The position numbers and the translations under genes were made by a program. The notes below the pieces were generated by a model, which was not told where the DNA came from, made no database searches, and saw only the letters and a program-made list of their open reading frames with translations. Below are positions 24,561 to 32,832 of a stretch of 64,000 bases of DNA, one piece after another. This DNA comes from Desulfosporosinus sp. (GTDB lineage: Bacteria; Bacillota; Desulfitobacteriia; Desulfitobacteriales; Desulfitobacteriaceae), in NCBI GenBank assembly GCA_003513495.1, contig DOPM01000040.1, forward strand, positions 92,667 through 156,666. The letters run 5' to 3'. How positions within the stretch are numbered: position 1 is the stretch's first letter; every line of letters starts with the position of its first letter.

Positions 24561-25307
24561 ATGCGAATTCTAGTAATAAATCCAAACATTTCAGAGAGCG
24601 TAACTAACCTGATTGCGCAAGAGTCGAGACGTGTAGCTTCACCTGATACTGAATTATTATTCGCAACTGCGCCTTTTGGCGTGGAGTATATAGAAACCCG
24701 TATGGAGGCTCTTATTGGTGGGTATGCGGCGGCGTGCGTTGCTGCTGAGCGCCAGGGTGAATATGACGGCGTAATTATTGATGCCTTTGGCGATCCCGGA
24801 CTTTTGGGTATCAAAGAGCTATTAAATGTTCCGGTTGTCGGTATGACCGAGGCGGCTCTTGCCTCTGCCTGTCTTCTAGGACAGCGTTTCTCAATCATTG
24901 CTATTTCCTCGCGGATTAAGGCTTGGTATCTGGAGACAGTCGAACGTAGTCATCTGACGACGCGTCTTGCAAGCATCCGGTCTCTAAATGATACACTGCG
25001 TAATATTGGCACAGTACAAGAAGATCATGCTGAGCGTTTAAAAGAGCTGGCTATTGAGGCAGTCGAGCAGGATGGTGCTGACGTTATCATACTTGCGGGA
25101 GCTCCTTTAGCAGGTCTTGCCCGTGGCCTTGAAGGTCAGTTGCCGGTTCCTGTAGTGGACGGGGTGTCCAGTGCAGTGCGTCATTGCGAATCGCTTATTG
25201 CCCTAAATCCCGGCTATGCAGTTAAAGGAAGTTTTGCCCTACCTCCTCTGAAGTCGAACAAGGGACTGCCGACAGCTCTAGCTGCTATGTTAGATCGCAC
25301 ACGCTGA
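24561..25307 (+). CDS. Asp/Glu/hydantoin racemase-fold protein lacking catalytic cysteines
   Basis: A 248-residue member of the Asp/Glu/hydantoin racemase superfamily (MRILVINPNISESVTN, typical of hydantoin racemases). Active racemases use two cysteines, normally in a CFxDPGL motif and a GCAG motif. Here the equivalent stretches read DAFGDPGL (about residue 77) and LAGAPLAGL (about 180), so both cysteines are replaced by Ala. Cysteines elsewhere (ACVAAE, ASACLLG, RHCESL) do not sit in these motifs. Cofactor-free racemisation therefore seems unlikely; a decarboxylase, isomerase or binding role is possible. AAAGGAG at 24544-24550 supports ATG 24561. It belongs to the TRAP/amidohydrolase cluster. 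Confidence 0.83.
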   Translation: MRILVINPNISESVTNLIAQESRRVASPDTELLFATAPFGVEYIETRMEALIGGYAAACVAAERQGEYDGVIIDAFGDPGLLGIKELLNVPVVGMTEAALASACLLGQRFSIIAISSRIKAWYLETVERSHLTTRLASIRSLNDTLRNIGTVQEDHAERLKELAIEAVEQDGADVIILAGAPLAGLARGLEGQLPVPVVDGVSSAVRHCESLIALNPGYAVKGSFALPPLKSNKGLPTALAAMLDRTR

Positions 25308-25404
25308 TCCAAGCTATAATATCTATGCTGATATTAGAATAACTCAAGCATAGTTTGGGCTGGGGCAAATTGTTTCATGTATAATAATTCTTGAAATTTA
25401 ATGA

Positions 25405-25446
25405 AGAATAGGTGTCTCTGAATAACCTTTTTAAGTTTCCTATTCT
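25405..25446 (+). other. Possible leader stem-loop before the FAH-family gene
   Basis: AGAATAGG (25405-25412) is complementary to CCTATTCT (25439-25446), ending a few bases before the GGGGGT ribosome site of the next gene. With a 26-nt loop it is weak; it could influence translation or be chance. Confidence 0.25.
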
Positions 25447-25464
25447 GCATTTGGGGGTATGCCG

Positions 25465-26259
25465 ATGGAACGGTACGTTCGTTTTAAAAATGGTAATAAT
25501 ATACGCTTCGGGTTAGTCGAAGGAGAAAAGGTTGTAGAACTTATAGGTGAGGAATTCCCCAATTTTAAAAAGTCCGGAATAACGCATGAACTTTCTTTGC
25601 TTAAGCTATTGGCCCCTTGTAACCCTACGAAAGCTGTCTGTGTCGGTCTTAATTATAAGGACACAATCCTTGAGCCGGGAGCTAAATGGCCGGTGGAGCC
25701 GTTGCTTTTTCTAAAACCATCCACAAGTCTCATTGCCAACGGAGAGAATATTGTAAAATGGCCGATGACAGATTATCTGAACTTCGAAGCAGAATTGGCC
25801 ATAGTAATAGGAAAAGAAGCTCATCTTGTCCCGGAAAAGCAAGTCTATCAGTATATCTGGGGATATACTATAGCCAATGATGTCACGGCAAAGGATCTTC
25901 AAAAGTCTGACGGACTCTGGGGTCGATCCAAGTCTTTTGACACCTTCTTGCCTTTAGGACCTTGGATAGTTAGCGGCATCGATCCTCGCAACTTAACCAT
26001 TACTTCCTATCTAAATGGTGAGCAAAAACAAGAAGGAAATACCCGTGACTTAATATTCGGTATCGAATATTTGGTCAGCTTTATATCTCATATCACAACC
26101 TTACTTCCAGGAGATATTATTTTGACGGGAACGCCCGGAGGTTACGGTAAGACATTAAACGTAGGTGACAAAGTCGAGATCGAGATCTCAGAGATTGGGA
26201 AGCTTACAAATCAATGTGTAGAATGCAAGGAAGCCTGGAGCATGCCGCCCAAGAAATAA
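25465..26259 (+). CDS. Fumarylacetoacetate hydrolase-family protein
   Basis: A 264-residue enzyme of the FAH superfamily, which hydrolyses, decarboxylates or hydrates 2-oxo or acylpyruvate-type acids using a bound Mg2+ or Mn2+. The metal ligands appear in DYLNFEAELAIVIG (two Glu) and IANDVTAKDLQ (Asp), and the fold's closing segment is GDIILTGTPGGYG. The N-terminal FGLVEGEKVVEL domain matches YcgM/HpaG-type proteins. ATG also occurs at 25459, but GGGGGT ends at 25458, so ATG 25465 is better placed. It closes the TRAP/amidohydrolase cluster and may act late in the same pathway. A 150-nt gap before it leaves room for a separate promoter. A terminator follows. Confidence 0.87.
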   Translation: MERYVRFKNGNNIRFGLVEGEKVVELIGEEFPNFKKSGITHELSLLKLLAPCNPTKAVCVGLNYKDTILEPGAKWPVEPLLFLKPSTSLIANGENIVKWPMTDYLNFEAELAIVIGKEAHLVPEKQVYQYIWGYTIANDVTAKDLQKSDGLWGRSKSFDTFLPLGPWIVSGIDPRNLTITSYLNGEQKQEGNTRDLIFGIEYLVSFISHITTLLPGDIILTGTPGGYGKTLNVGDKVEIEISEIGKLTNQCVECKEAWSMPPKK

Positions 26260-26351
26260 GGAGCATATATATCCCCTGAAAATATCTAATTTTGGTAAAG
26301 AAAATAATATGTTAAGGATAACAGTTTCTATATAATATTCAATTTTTGGAT

Positions 26352-26384
26352 GACGTAACCGTCAATTAAGGTTGCGTCTTTTTT
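26352..26384 (+). terminator. Intrinsic terminator downstream of the FAH-family gene
   Basis: GACGTAACC (26352-26360) pairs with GGTTGCGTC (26370-26378), with one G-U pair, followed by T6. It is about 90 nt after the stop of the preceding gene. Confidence 0.75.
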
Positions 26385-26444
26385 ATTCAGGTTCTTTGAT
26401 TGTTGAGGCGGCAGATAGTAAGCGGTGGAATAAATAGCGTGGCA

Positions 26445-26494
26445 TAAAAAATTCGCCCAGATCTTCAATGAAATCTGAGCGAATTATCATTTTT
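26445..26494 (-). terminator. Probable terminator for the minus-strand acyl-CoA dehydrogenase gene
   Basis: AATTCGCCCAGAT (26450-26462) pairs with 26473-26485, one mismatch. Read on the minus strand the stem is followed by T6, and on the plus strand by a weaker ATCATTTTT, so it may act both ways. The rest of 26385-26671 shows no gene. Confidence 0.6.
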
Positions 26495-26671
26495 AAAAAT
26501 ATCCTTACATGCAAAATCCTTGATGATTTATACTGTTTGCGGATCAACCTCTTGAATTGGTCATTTCTGATAGATCATCGTACTTATTGGTTCTCCGCAT
26601 GGGCATTCGTTACAATATTTCCGTAAAAACCCTCTTGGAATTTTCAAGCGTAATGTTTGGATACATGCTTA

Positions 26672-27811
26672 CTAAAAAAGTCGTTTAGCGATGGTAATTT
26701 TCTCGATCTCCTTGGCTCCTTCATAAATCTCCAAAATTTTTGCATCCCGATAGAAGCGTTGAATATCATATTCGTCAATATAGCCGTAGCCACCATGCAT
26801 TTGCAGGGCTTTATCCGTCACCCAAACCGCTGTTTCTCCGGCGTAAAATTTAGCCATGGCATTTAGAGCGGGATCTAACTGGCCGTTATCCGCTTTCCAA
26901 GCTGCTTTATAAATTATATTACGTGCCAATTCTATGCGAGTGGCCATCTCAGCTAATTGGAACTGGATTGCTTGGTTGGCAGCCAGGGGAATGCCAAAGG
27001 TTTTGCGCTCTTGGACATATTTAAGGGCTAAATCTAAAGCTCCCTGTGCTAAACCAAGTCCCTGTGAGGCAACCATGATGCGTGTCTGATCAAAGAAGTG
27101 CATTAGCTGGTAGAAGCCATTTCCTTCCTTACCGACAAGATTCTTTTGCGGCACTCGCACGTCTTCAAAGGTGATTTCTGCCGTATCCGAGGCCCGAATT
27201 CCCATCTTTCCATGGATTTTCATCCTTGTAATTCCCGGACTCTTGGCATCAACAATGATTAAGCTATGTCGCTGTGTTTTCTTAGGCGCCTCAGGGTTTG
27301 TAACGCATAGTGCCACCATATAGTCACATATTGTTCCGTTCGTGATAAACGTTTTACTGCCGTTGATAACATAATCGGATCCATCTTTAACGGCTCGGGT
27401 TGATGTTCCTGCCACATCGCTCCCAGCGTTTGGTTCGGTATAAGCTCCGGCAAAGATAGCTTTGCCAGCGGGAAGTAAGGGGAGATAAGTTTTCTTTTGT
27501 TCTTCGCTGCCGTAATTGATGATATTTTCGGCTCCAAAGGTCGCAGCGACGGCGGCTAAGCCGAGCCCCAAATCGATTCGTGAGAGCTGCTCAGTGATTA
27601 AAGCTGTTTCCATCCAGCCAGCGCCAGGTCCACCGTATTCCTCAGGAATGGCAATTCCAACCAGCCCTGCTTCGCAGGCTTTTTGCCAGATTTCTTTTGG
27701 ATACTTTTCCTCCCGATCACATTCTTGGGCGAAAGGGGGGAATTCTTTAAGTGCGAATTTGTAGGCCAGGCTTTGAAAGGCTTTTTGTTCTTCAGACAAT
27801 TCGAAATCCAA
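26672..27811 (-). CDS. Acyl-CoA dehydrogenase, short/medium-chain type
   Basis: A 379-residue flavoprotein of the acyl-CoA dehydrogenase family, catalysing alpha,beta-desaturation of an acyl-CoA with electrons passed to ETF. Visible: FAGAYTEPNAGSDVAG (FAD and substrate loop), FITNGTICDYMVA, ERKTFGIPLAANQAIQF and the C-terminal KILEIYEGAKEIEKI, whose IYEG Glu is in the position of the catalytic base of short and medium-chain enzymes. The start is TTG at 27811, preceded on the minus strand by AAGAGGAGG. A sigma-54 promoter lies about 85-100 nt upstream (27895-27911), divergent from the one serving the thiolase operon. No ETF genes are in the window. Confidence 0.93.
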   Translation of the reverse strand: MDFELSEEQKAFQSLAYKFALKEFPPFAQECDREEKYPKEIWQKACEAGLVGIAIPEEYGGPGAGWMETALITEQLSRIDLGLGLAAVAATFGAENIINYGSEEQKKTYLPLLPAGKAIFAGAYTEPNAGSDVAGTSTRAVKDGSDYVINGSKTFITNGTICDYMVALCVTNPEAPKKTQRHSLIIVDAKSPGITRMKIHGKMGIRASDTAEITFEDVRVPQKNLVGKEGNGFYQLMHFFDQTRIMVASQGLGLAQGALDLALKYVQERKTFGIPLAANQAIQFQLAEMATRIELARNIIYKAAWKADNGQLDPALNAMAKFYAGETAVWVTDKALQMHGGYGYIDEYDIQRFYRDAKILEIYEGAKEIEKITIAKRLF

Positions 27812-27894
27812 TTGTTTTACCTCCTCTTATGGGGACTTAGGAATATCCCCTAACTAATAGATAAAGATCAAAGTAGTTGTCTATATCAGAATAT

Positions 27895-27911
27895 TGCAAT
27901 TTAAATGCCAA
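27895..27911 (-). promoter_or_regulatory. Sigma-54 promoter for the minus-strand acyl-CoA dehydrogenase
   Basis: Read on the minus strand: TTGGCATTTAAATTGCA, with GG (27909-27908) and GC (27897-27896) exactly ten bases apart and TTGGCA/TTGCA matches to consensus. The predicted start lies near 27884, about 70 nt before the TTG start codon. Confidence 0.85.
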
Positions 27912-27980
27912 TTTGAAAGGCCAAATTGCCCATATTTGACAGGGGCTAAGAGAATATGGACATGTGTAGTGTGTTGTCAA

Positions 27981-28047
27981 CTGTCCGTCATTGAGGACAG
28001 CAGAATACAGTCAGAGTCAGGAGTTCGCTCTCCTTGCTTGGAAGGAG
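27981..28047. promoter_or_regulatory. Inverted repeats between divergent sigma-54 promoters
   Basis: CTGTCC-N8-GGACAG (27981-28000) and CTCCTT-N6-AAGGAG (28030-28047) lie between the divergent sigma-54 promoters at 27895 and 28133, about 70-150 bp from each. They are candidate sites for a shared enhancer-binding protein, plausibly the one encoded at 32833-34914. No experimental link is known to me. Confidence 0.4.
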
Positions 28048-28132
28048 CCCTTCATATAGATATGGATTAATAAAAGAGTTTTAAGGCTGAGTATGGATCC
28101 ATAGACTGCAGAGATTAGGGGTTAGATCTAAG

Positions 28133-28149
28133 TGGCATAGGATTTGCAT
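28133..28149 (+). promoter_or_regulatory. Sigma-54 promoter for the thiolase/beta-oxidation operon
   Basis: TGGCATAGGATTTGCAT matches the -24/-12 consensus, with GG at 28134-28135 and GC at 28146-28147 ten bases apart. Expected start near 28159, about 70 nt before the thiolase ATG. Confidence 0.88.
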
Positions 28150-28227
28150 TGTTCTGCAAAAAAGATTAAACAGAAAATTCAGAGATTTTATTTGATAGGA
28201 CAATTTGAAAGAAGGGGGATAGAGACT

Positions 28228-29379
28228 ATGAGAGAAGCAGTTATTGTAGAAGCTGTGAGAACCCCGGTTGGTCGAAGGAAAGGTGCCTTAAGCAATCTTC
28301 GCTCTGAGGATCTGGCAGGTTTAGTCCTAAGAGAGGTTCTTAAGCGTGCCGGGGTAGATCCTGCATTGGTGGAGGATGTGTTGATGGGCTGCGTATCTCA
28401 AGTGGGAGAGCAAGGGTTCTGTATTGGGCGTCAGGCAGCCCTTATTGCGGATTATCCACTACATGTCCCGGGGTTGACCATTGATCGACAATGCGGCTCA
28501 AGTCAGCAGGCGGTTCATTTCGCAGCCCAAGCAATACTAGCAGGGGATATGGATGTTGTTGTGGCAGCGGGTGTCGAAAATATGTCCCGGGTCCCTATGG
28601 GCTCTAATGTTATCGGAACTGAATTATCTCAAGAGCTTACTTCTCGTTATGAGATTATTAACCAAGGTCTCTCCACCGAACGAATCGCGCAAAAATGGGG
28701 GATTAGCAGGCAAACCATGGATGAATTTTCCTTAGAAAGCCATGTGAAGGCCTTAAAATCCCAGGATGAAGGACGTTTTCAACGAGAGATTATGCCCTTG
28801 AACGTCCTATTGCCGGATGGCAGCCAAGCAATTGTAAAAATGGACGAGGGACCAAGGCGTGATACGAACTTAGAAAAACTCTCCAGTTTAAAATCACCGT
28901 TCCTAGAAAATGGTCAAGTTACCGCTGGCAATGCCAGTCAGATATCGGATGGAGCGGCAGCAGTACTTATTATGTCTCGGGAAAAAGCCCAGGATCTGGG
29001 ACTTAAGCCACGCTTTCGTATCTTGGCTAGAAGTGTCATAGGTTCGGATCCGACCTTGATGCTTACGGGTCCGATTCCTGCCACGGCTAAAGTGTTAAAG
29101 AAGGCAGGCCTAAGATTGTCGGATATTGATATTTTTGAGGTGAATGAAGCTTTCGCTGCAGTTCCCTTGGCATGGTTGATGGAGACGGGAGCAGACCCTA
29201 AGAAACTAAATCCTAATGGTGGAGCTATTGCCCTCGGGCATCCCTTAGGAGCCAGCGGAGCTCGCTTGATGACCACGCTAATCCACGAATTAGAACGAAC
29301 CGGTGGACGTTATGGACTGCAAACCATGTGCGAAGGACATGGAATGGCTAACGCAACCATTATCGAACGCTTGGACTAA
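28228..29379 (+). CDS. Thiolase family acyl-CoA acetyltransferase
   Basis: A 383-residue thiolase that cleaves a 3-ketoacyl-CoA with CoA, or condenses two acyl-CoAs. Active-site elements: nucleophilic Cys in DRQCGSSQQAVHFAAQ (about residue 91), His in GGAIALGHPLGASGARL (about 342), and the C-terminal Cys in MCEGHGMANATI. The frame is open to 28144, but GAAGGGGG at 28211-28218 supports ATG 28228. It begins a four-gene unit (thiolase, SDR, acyl-CoA dehydrogenase, CaiB) behind a sigma-54 promoter. With the SDR and dehydrogenases it fits degradation of a fatty, branched or aromatic acyl-CoA. Confidence 0.93.
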   Translation: MREAVIVEAVRTPVGRRKGALSNLRSEDLAGLVLREVLKRAGVDPALVEDVLMGCVSQVGEQGFCIGRQAALIADYPLHVPGLTIDRQCGSSQQAVHFAAQAILAGDMDVVVAAGVENMSRVPMGSNVIGTELSQELTSRYEIINQGLSTERIAQKWGISRQTMDEFSLESHVKALKSQDEGRFQREIMPLNVLLPDGSQAIVKMDEGPRRDTNLEKLSSLKSPFLENGQVTAGNASQISDGAAAVLIMSREKAQDLGLKPRFRILARSVIGSDPTLMLTGPIPATAKVLKKAGLRLSDIDIFEVNEAFAAVPLAWLMETGADPKKLNPNGGAIALGHPLGASGARLMTTLIHELERTGGRYGLQTMCEGHGMANATIIERLD

Positions 29380-29414
29380 GAGAAGAAATGAACGTTTAGG
29401 AAGGAGACTTTGCA

Positions 29415-30182
29415 ATGGATGTAAAACAAGTGGTTGCCTTTGTTACAGGAGGGGCCTCTGGGCTGGGTGAAGCGACAGTTCGCCGAATCGTTAACGATGG
29501 AGGCAAGGTCATGATTCTGGATCTTGCCGTAGATCGAGGAGAGAGGCTTGTTTCTGAATTGGGAGGGAAGGCCATATTTCAGAAAATGGATGTCTGCAGC
29601 GCAGAGAGTGTTCAGAAGGCGTTGGAACGGACGGTTGAAGAGTTTGGTCAGGTGAATGTCGTCGTGAATTGCGCGGGTATTGCAACTGCGGAGAAGGTTG
29701 TTGGCAAGAAGGGACTTCATGCTTTGGAGAGTTTTTCTAAGACAATAGAGGTGAATCTTATCGGTAGTTTTAATGTTATTAGGCTGGCTGCAGCACAAAT
29801 GGTGGGTAATGAACCTAAAGCAGGGGGGGAACGGGGGGTTATCATCAGCACTGCTTCTGTAGCGGCCTATGAAGGTCAAATCGGGCAGGCTGCTTACAGC
29901 GCTTCGAAAGGCGGGATTGTGGGAATGACTTTGCCCATAGCCCGAGAAATGGCTGCCCATGGGATCCGAGTAATGACAATTGCTCCAGGCCTTTTTGAAA
30001 CACCGATGTTTGACACTTTACCAGAGGAGGCTCGTAAGTCATTAGGTGCAATGATCCCCTTCCCATCTCGATTAGGCTACCCAGAGGAATATGCTCTACT
30101 AGTGAGAAGTATCCTTGAGAATCCTATGCTCAATGGCACAACCATTCGACTCGACGGAGCCATTCGCATGCAGCCTCGTTAG
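29415..30182 (+). CDS. SDR-family 3-hydroxyacyl-CoA dehydrogenase-like protein
   Basis: A 255-residue short-chain dehydrogenase with the coenzyme loop VTGGASGLGEATVRRI, NCAG near residue 90, and the catalytic YSASKGG. The stretch GERGVIISTASVAAYEGQIG followed by FETPMFDTLPEEAR resembles type II 3-hydroxyacyl-CoA dehydrogenases (HSD17B10-like), which oxidise 3-hydroxyacyl-CoAs with NAD+. That assignment fits its place between a thiolase and an acyl-CoA dehydrogenase. AAGGAG at 29401-29406 supports ATG 29415. No enoyl-CoA hydratase gene accompanies it in this window. Confidence 0.9.
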   Translation: MDVKQVVAFVTGGASGLGEATVRRIVNDGGKVMILDLAVDRGERLVSELGGKAIFQKMDVCSAESVQKALERTVEEFGQVNVVVNCAGIATAEKVVGKKGLHALESFSKTIEVNLIGSFNVIRLAAAQMVGNEPKAGGERGVIISTASVAAYEGQIGQAAYSASKGGIVGMTLPIAREMAAHGIRVMTIAPGLFETPMFDTLPEEARKSLGAMIPFPSRLGYPEEYALLVRSILENPMLNGTTIRLDGAIRMQPR

Positions 30183-30271
30183 GTCAATTGCACAGTGCTT
30201 AACGCTTATTAAGCAGTTTTACCGGGCATCCTTCATTAGGCATGTTTCGCAAGGTCAGAAAGGTAGGGAAG

Positions 30272-31405
30272 ATGGACGTTTATTCAGAAGACCATAAAAT
30301 CTTTCGTCGTACGTTTGTCAAGTTTGTGCAAAGGGAACTTTCTCCCTACATTGAGGAATGGGAAGAAAAGCGGGAGATCCCTCGCTGGGTCTGGCTTCGA
30401 ATGGGAGAAATGGGTTATTTATGTCCTTGGTTAGAGGAGAAATATGGTGGTACAGGAGCAGATTTCGGTTTTTCTGCCATCCTTAATAAAGAATTATCTA
30501 AAGCTGGGGTTGGGATAGGGATTGGACTGCATAGTGACATCATCGCTCCCTATATTCAGGCCTATGGTACGGAAAAGCAGAAGTCTGATTGGCTTCCGGC
30601 TTGTGCCAGGGGAGAGAAAATTCTGGCTATCGCCATGACCGAGCCCCAGGTCGGATCTGATCTTCAGGGATTGAGAGCGACAGCTGTTCGAGACGGGGAT
30701 AAATACATTATTAATGGGTCAAAGACGTTTATCAGTAATGGAATTGTTGCTGATTTGATCATTGTGGCCGTCAAAACAGAGACGGTGGGGATGCCTGATA
30801 AAGGAATCAGCCTTATCGTGGTGGAAGATGGGACACCCGGTTTTACAAAAGGTAAAAAGATGAATAAGTTGGGAATGCACAGCCAGGATACTGCAGAGCT
30901 TTTTTTTGACAACTGCAGGGTTCCAGTTACTAATCGCTTGGGTGAAGAAGGTAAGGGTTTTTCGTATCTCATGGAGAAGCTGCAACAGGAGCGCCTGATC
31001 TCGGCTCTTTGTTCCCAGGGTTTGGCGGAGAGGATGCTCGATGATACGTTATCCTATGTTAAGACAAGAGAGGCTTTCGGGCAGCCCATTGGCAAATTTC
31101 AACATAACTCATTTAAAATGGCTGAAATTGCCACGGAGGTTGAGCTGGGGAGAGTGTTCTTGGATAACCTTGTTATGGATCATATGGCAGGGCAAGAGAT
31201 AGTAACAAAGGTTTCCATGGCCAAGTATTGGATCGGAGAGATGGCTAATCGAGTAGCTTATAACTGTCTCCAACTGTATGGTGGATATGGTTATATGGAA
31301 GAGTACCCTATTGCTAGGCATTACCGTGATGTGCGGGTGCACACGATCTTTGCAGGTACCTCGGAGATCATGAAACTAATCATTGCTCGAAGGTTAGGTT
31401 TATGA
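30272..31405 (+). CDS. Acyl-CoA dehydrogenase, long-chain (LCAD) type
   Basis: A 377-residue acyl-CoA dehydrogenase. The C-terminal motif reads IFAGTSEIMK, so the usual IYEG catalytic Glu is Ala. A Glu instead appears in KLQQERLISAL (about residue 244), the position used by mitochondrial long-chain and isovaleryl-CoA dehydrogenases, which also lack the C-terminal Glu. It is therefore probably active with that alternative base. FAD and substrate loops are present (AMTEPQVGSDLQGL, FISNGIVADLIIVA). The frame opens at 30242, but AGGTAGGG before ATG 30272 favours the shorter start. Long or branched acyl-CoA is the likely substrate. Confidence 0.92.
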   Translation: MDVYSEDHKIFRRTFVKFVQRELSPYIEEWEEKREIPRWVWLRMGEMGYLCPWLEEKYGGTGADFGFSAILNKELSKAGVGIGIGLHSDIIAPYIQAYGTEKQKSDWLPACARGEKILAIAMTEPQVGSDLQGLRATAVRDGDKYIINGSKTFISNGIVADLIIVAVKTETVGMPDKGISLIVVEDGTPGFTKGKKMNKLGMHSQDTAELFFDNCRVPVTNRLGEEGKGFSYLMEKLQQERLISALCSQGLAERMLDDTLSYVKTREAFGQPIGKFQHNSFKMAEIATEVELGRVFLDNLVMDHMAGQEIVTKVSMAKYWIGEMANRVAYNCLQLYGGYGYMEEYPIARHYRDVRVHTIFAGTSEIMKLIIARRLGL

Positions 31406-31431
31406 GTAGGAAGGAGTTGGAATAATAATCA

Positions 31432-32601
31432 ATGTATCAGCTCTTAAAAGGGGTACGAATACTTGATTTAACTCGATTACTGCCTGGAGGGTATGCGAGT
31501 CAGCTGCTAGCTGATCTGGGGGCTGAAGTTTTGAAAGTAGAAGATCCTTGGCAGGGGGATTATCTGCGTTGGATGAAACCTTACTTGCCAGGAACACAGG
31601 AAAGTGCTCTTTTCTGGTCTCTGAACAGAAATAAAAAGAGTCTTAGGTTGAATTTAAAGAGTGCAGAAGGACGTGAAGTCTTTTTTCGCCTCCTTACCAA
31701 ATTTGATATTGTTTTGGAAGGGTTTCGGCCCGGAGTAATGGAAAGCTTGGGCCTCAGCTATAAAGAGCTTCAGAAAGCTAACCCCGCTGTAATCCTCTGC
31801 TCAATTTCTGGTTACGGGCAGGATGGTCCGTATAGTCGACGTTCAGGTCATGATATTAATTATATGGCACTTAGCGGGGCTTTGGATCTAACGGGACCCG
31901 CCAAAGGGGCCCCCTTGCCGACCGCAGTACAAGTGGCGGACATTGGAGGAGGTGCCTTAATGGCAGCGACTGGAATTCTAAGTGCCTATATCTCTCGCCA
32001 GGAAACTGGGCGTGGACAATATATTGATATCTCCATGTTGGATGGAGTGATTTCTTGGCAGACGATGCTCTATGCTCAACAAGCCGTCTCGAATTCTCCC
32101 CTAAAACGTGGACAAGGAATGTTAAACGGTGGAGAAGTTTGCTATGGAGTTTATGAGACTGAGGATAATCGTTTTATGAGCCTTGGGGCTTTAGAACCAA
32201 AATTTTGGAAGGCATTTTGTGAGGCTATTGGACACAGTGACCTTATAGATAAGCAGTTTGCTCAGGATTCGAGGGTCTTGAAGCAAGTGGAGAAGGTTTT
32301 TAAGACTAGGACTCAGGAGGAATGGACTAAGTTCTTTATAGATAAGGATGTTTGCTGCGAGCCAATCTTAGAACTTTCGGAAGTTCGAGAGCATCCTCAG
32401 GTTCGAGCCCGTGATTTATTTACTCCTCTTACTCATCCGAGTGGTGAGACGATAAAGGTCGTGGGTAATCCTCTTAAATTTACGGAAGAAGAGGAGATCC
32501 CAAATCAAAATCCTCCAAACTTAGGAGAACAGACGAGGGAAGTCTTAAAGGAGGCGGGGTTCACTGAGGAGGAGATAAGGGTATACGAACAGGTAGGCTA
32601 G
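31432..32601 (+). CDS. CaiB/BaiF (family III) CoA-transferase
   Basis: A 389-residue family III CoA-transferase, moving CoA between acids and acyl-CoAs. The N-terminus LKGVRILDLTRLLPGGYASQ and LLADLGAEVLKVEDP are typical, and the catalytic Asp is probably in GHDINYMALSG (about residue 142-146). RNKKSLRLNLKSAEGRE is the family CoA-binding stretch. It likely activates the acid degraded by the upstream beta-oxidation enzymes. The ribosome site AAGGAG at 31411-31416 is unusually far (15 nt) from ATG 31432, and no better in-frame start is visible, so translation may be modest. A terminator follows. Confidence 0.92.
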   Translation: MYQLLKGVRILDLTRLLPGGYASQLLADLGAEVLKVEDPWQGDYLRWMKPYLPGTQESALFWSLNRNKKSLRLNLKSAEGREVFFRLLTKFDIVLEGFRPGVMESLGLSYKELQKANPAVILCSISGYGQDGPYSRRSGHDINYMALSGALDLTGPAKGAPLPTAVQVADIGGGALMAATGILSAYISRQETGRGQYIDISMLDGVISWQTMLYAQQAVSNSPLKRGQGMLNGGEVCYGVYETEDNRFMSLGALEPKFWKAFCEAIGHSDLIDKQFAQDSRVLKQVEKVFKTRTQEEWTKFFIDKDVCCEPILELSEVREHPQVRARDLFTPLTHPSGETIKVVGNPLKFTEEEEIPNQNPPNLGEQTREVLKEAGFTEEEIRVYEQVG

Positions 32602-32649
32602 GATAGAATCCAATAAATGTTTCAGAACTGATAAATACACTTGAATTTT

Positions 32650-32695
32650 GGGCTGTAACAAAGTTGTTTTCAATTTGTTACAAGCCCTTTTGTTT
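32650..32695 (+). terminator. Intrinsic terminator after the beta-oxidation operon
   Basis: GGGCTGTAACAAA (32650-32662) pairs with 32674-32687 with one bulged base, followed by TTTTGTTT. It separates the CaiB gene from the downstream activator gene. Confidence 0.8.
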
Positions 32696-32832
32696 ACTCT
32701 TAAATTAAAGTGGGAATGTTCCGAAAAGGAGGAAAGCCAGTTATATGAAGAGAATAGTTATGAGAGGCTCTTAAAAGTTTGGGGAACCAATACTTAGGGG
32801 AATTATTCCAGTCCTATGGTGAGGTGATAATA

